The translations under genes and the position numbers were made by a program. Shown piece by piece: positions 4,796-6,989 of a DNA stretch of 6,989 nt. This stretch comes from Actinobacteria bacterium BACL4 MAG-120820-bin23 (lineage in GTDB: Bacteria > Actinomycetota > Actinomycetes > Nanopelagicales > Nanopelagicaceae): positions 1 through 6,989 of the forward strand of contig LIBD01000045.1 of assembly GCA_001437855.1 (NCBI GenBank). Reading direction: 5' to 3'. The stretch's first letter is position 1. Each line of letters opens with the position of its first letter. The notes beneath the pieces were generated by a model, which did not search any database, had not been told where the DNA came from, and saw nothing but the letters and a program-made list of their open reading frames with translations.

Positions 4796-6989
4796 TTGGC
4801 CGCTTCAAAAATTAAATCTCAAGCTCCACGTCGTGTTTCATTCGCAAAGATTCGTGAACCGCTAGAAGTTCCAAATCTACTCTCCTTACAATTAGAGAGT
4901 ATTGATTGGTTACTAGGTAACGATTCATGGCGCGCTCGCCTTAATGATGCCGAGAAATCAAATCGTGGCGAAGTACCAAAACAATCTGGACTTGAAGAAA
5001 TTTTTGAAGAGATCTCACCAATTGAAGATTTTCAAGGATCGATGTCACTTTCATTCCGTGACCATAGATTCGAACCACCTAAGTACACAATCGCAGAGTG
5101 CAAAGAGCGCGATATTACTTATGCTGCGCCATTATTTTTAACAGCTGAATTTACCAATAACACAACTGGTGAAATTAAGTCACAAACAGTTTTCATGGGT
5201 GATTTCCCATTAATGACTCCTCGCGGAACATTTGTAATTAATGGAACCGAGCGTGTAGTTGTTTCACAGATTGTTCGTTCTCCTGGTGTTTATTTCGAGC
5301 GCACAATTGAAAAAACTTCCGATAAGGATATTTTCACTGCCAAAATTATTCCAAGTCGTGGTGCATGGCTTGAGTTTGAAGTTGATAAGAAAGATATGGT
5401 CGGAGTTCGTATCGATCGTAAGCGTAAGCAATCAGTAACAATATTTTTAAAAGCTCTTGGTTGGAGCAGTGCTCAAATTCTTGAGCAATTTGGTGAGTTT
5501 GAATCAATTAAGCTGACATTAGAGAAAGACAATGTTGAGACACAAGATGAAGCATTACTAGATATTTATCGCAAACTTCGTCCAGGTGAGCCACCAACTA
5601 AAGAGGCAGCTCAAAACTTAATTGAAAACCTTTACTTCAATGCAAAGCGATATGACCTAGCAAAGGTTGGTCGTTTTAAAATTAATAAGAAGCTAGGTAT
5701 GGAGTTAGATCTAAGTCGTGGCTTGCTAACCATTGAAGATATTGTTGGAACAATTCGTTACTTAGTTGCACTACATCGCGGAGATGCGTTGATGGAGTAC
5801 GGCAAAGAGGTACGTGTTGAGACTGATGATATTGACCATTTTGGAAATCGCAGACTTCGTACCGTTGGTGAGTTAATTCAAAACCAGGTGCGAACCGGAC
5901 TTTCTCGTATGGAGCGAGTAGTGCGCGAGCGCATGACCACCCAAGATGTTGAAGCAATCACGCCACAAACATTGATCAATATTCGCCCAGTTGTAGCCTC
6001 GATCAAAGAGTTCTTTGGTACCTCTCAACTTTCACAATTTATGGATCAAACAAATCCACTTTCAGGTATGACACACAAGCGACGTTTATCAGCGCTTGGG
6101 CCTGGTGGTTTATCTAGAGAGCGAGCAGGCTTTGAGGTACGCGATGTTCACCCATCTCACTATGGTCGTATGTGTCCGATTGAAACTCCAGAAGGACCAA
6201 ACATTGGTTTGATTGGATCCCTGGCAACCTATGCTCGCGTTACCCCATTTGGATTTATCGAAACCCCTTATCGCAAAGTTATTGATGGCAAAGTTTCTGA
6301 TCGCATCGATTACTTAACAGCTGATGAAGAGGATGAGCATGTAATTGCGCAAGCAAATGCACCATTAACTGATGACAATCACTTTGCAGAGCCTCGGGTA
6401 TTAGTTCGTCGTCGTGGCGGTGAGGTTGAAAATATTCAATCATCTGAGGTTGATTACATGGATGTATCTCCGCGCCAGATGGTTTCAGTTGCAACCGCAA
6501 TGATTCCATTCTTAGAGCATGATGATGCTAACCGTGCGCTGATGGGTGCAAACATGATGCGCCAAGCAGTGCCACTTGTTAGAGCTGAAGCACCATTAGT
6601 TGGTACCGGTATGGAGTACCGCGCTGCAGTTGATGCTGGAGATGTACTACTTGCTCGTAAATCTGGCGTTGTAACTGAAGTTTCTTCAGACCAAGTTACG
6701 GTTAAAAATGATGATGGCTCAACTGATATTTACTTTGTTGAGAAGTTTGTTAGATCAAACCAAGGAACTAGCCGCAATCAAAAGGTTGTAGTTTCAGTAG
6801 GCGAGAAGATTGAGGCCGGTGCAGTTGTGGCAGATGGTGCCAGCACCGAAATGGGCGAAATGGCATTGGGTAAGAATTTACTCGTGGCATTTATGTCTTG
6901 GGAAGGCCATAACTATGAAGATGCGATTATTTTGTCGCAGCGATTAGTACAAGATGATGTATTAACTTCTATTCATATTGAAGAGTATG
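4796..6989 (+). CDS. rpoB: DNA-directed RNA polymerase subunit beta, C-terminus cut off by the window edge
   Basis: RpoB forms one jaw and much of the active centre of RNA polymerase. About 731 codons of an expected 1150 or so are visible. The start is TTG at 4796, five bases after GGAGG (4786-4790). It gives MAASKIKSQAPRRVSFAKI, matching the start used in other actinobacteria. Landmarks are GLEEIFEEISPIEDF, GDFPLMTPRGTFVINGTERV from residue 136, DDIDHFGNRR, the rifampicin-binding region at about 408-438, RMCPIETPEGPNIGLI at 458-473, MGANMMRQAVPL from 583 and GKNLLVAF from 692. HNYEDAI at about 705-711 holds the acidic pair that corresponds to E813/D814 of E. coli. A small hairpin CAGTT/AACTG (4774-4786) abuts the ribosome binding site. 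No frameshift is seen. rpoC is expected beyond the window. Confidence 0.98.
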   Translation, partial: MAASKIKSQAPRRVSFAKIREPLEVPNLLSLQLESIDWLLGNDSWRARLNDAEKSNRGEVPKQSGLEEIFEEISPIEDFQGSMSLSFRDHRFEPPKYTIAECKERDITYAAPLFLTAEFTNNTTGEIKSQTVFMGDFPLMTPRGTFVINGTERVVVSQIVRSPGVYFERTIEKTSDKDIFTAKIIPSRGAWLEFEVDKKDMVGVRIDRKRKQSVTIFLKALGWSSAQILEQFGEFESIKLTLEKDNVETQDEALLDIYRKLRPGEPPTKEAAQNLIENLYFNAKRYDLAKVGRFKINKKLGMELDLSRGLLTIEDIVGTIRYLVALHRGDALMEYGKEVRVETDDIDHFGNRRLRTVGELIQNQVRTGLSRMERVVRERMTTQDVEAITPQTLINIRPVVASIKEFFGTSQLSQFMDQTNPLSGMTHKRRLSALGPGGLSRERAGFEVRDVHPSHYGRMCPIETPEGPNIGLIGSLATYARVTPFGFIETPYRKVIDGKVSDRIDYLTADEEDEHVIAQANAPLTDDNHFAEPRVLVRRRGGEVENIQSSEVDYMDVSPRQMVSVATAMIPFLEHDDANRALMGANMMRQAVPLVRAEAPLVGTGMEYRAAVDAGDVLLARKSGVVTEVSSDQVTVKNDDGSTDIYFVEKFVRSNQGTSRNQKVVVSVGEKIEAGAVVADGASTEMGEMALGKNLLVAFMSWEGHNYEDAIILSQRLVQDDVLTSIHIEEY

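Noticed and set aside
4944..5141. A 65-codon plus-strand open frame inside rpoB in another frame
   Set aside because: The rpoB frame here encodes conserved beta subunit sequence (GLEEIFEEISPIEDF, FRDHRFEPPKY), so this is a shadow.
1..6989. Search by eye for CRISPR arrays, insertion sequences, attachment sites, toxin-antitoxin or defence genes
   Set aside because: No spaced direct repeats, transposase motifs, flanking duplications or unfamiliar genes were seen. Gene order matches the standard secE-to-rpoB cluster throughout.

Overview
The window is a housekeeping segment of an actinobacterial chromosome. It carries the start of the conserved transcription/translation cluster: tRNA-Trp, secE, nusG, rplK, rplA, rplJ, rplL and rpoB, with an aspartate aminotransferase gene reading away on the other strand. 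The protein sequences look actinobacterial. RpoB has the SFAKIREPLEVPNLL type of N-terminus and a TTG start, NusG has an acidic N-terminal extension, and the aminotransferase carries NGVAKTYAMTGWRVGW. Third codon positions and spacers are rich in A and T, unlike Streptomyces or Mycobacterium. A low-GC, small-genome planktonic actinobacterium (the acI/Nanopelagicales kind) is my best guess; this is an inference, not a demonstrated identity.

Layout. Bases 1-872 (minus strand) hold the N-terminal part of an AspC-type aminotransferase whose C-terminus lies beyond the left edge. Bases 873-991 are a divergent control region. tRNA-Trp (992-1065) is followed after 55 bases by secE and nusG, then rplK and rplA, all tightly spaced with good Shine-Dalgarno sites. 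The rplK-rplA spacer holds a hairpin that looks like an L1 autoregulatory site, plus a second perfect hairpin next to the rplA ribosome binding site. The 212-base rplA-rplJ gap holds a hairpin that may end the first operon, a weak promoter candidate, and an L10-type leader with a terminator and a competing antiterminator. rplJ and rplL follow. After rplL come a strong terminator-like hairpin and a pair of mutually exclusive hairpins, then rpoB, which runs off the right edge after 731 codons.

How the parts work together. SecE is a membrane subunit of the Sec translocon. NusG couples RNA polymerase to elongation and to ribosomes. L11, L1, L10 and L7/L12 build the two mobile stalks of the large ribosomal subunit. 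RpoB is the RNA polymerase beta subunit. Stalk proteins are usually tuned by feedback on their own mRNAs, and the hairpins seen between genes fit that scheme.

I found no new defence, mobile or biosynthetic system. The points worth a second look are RNA structures between genes and the unclear start of the aminotransferase gene.
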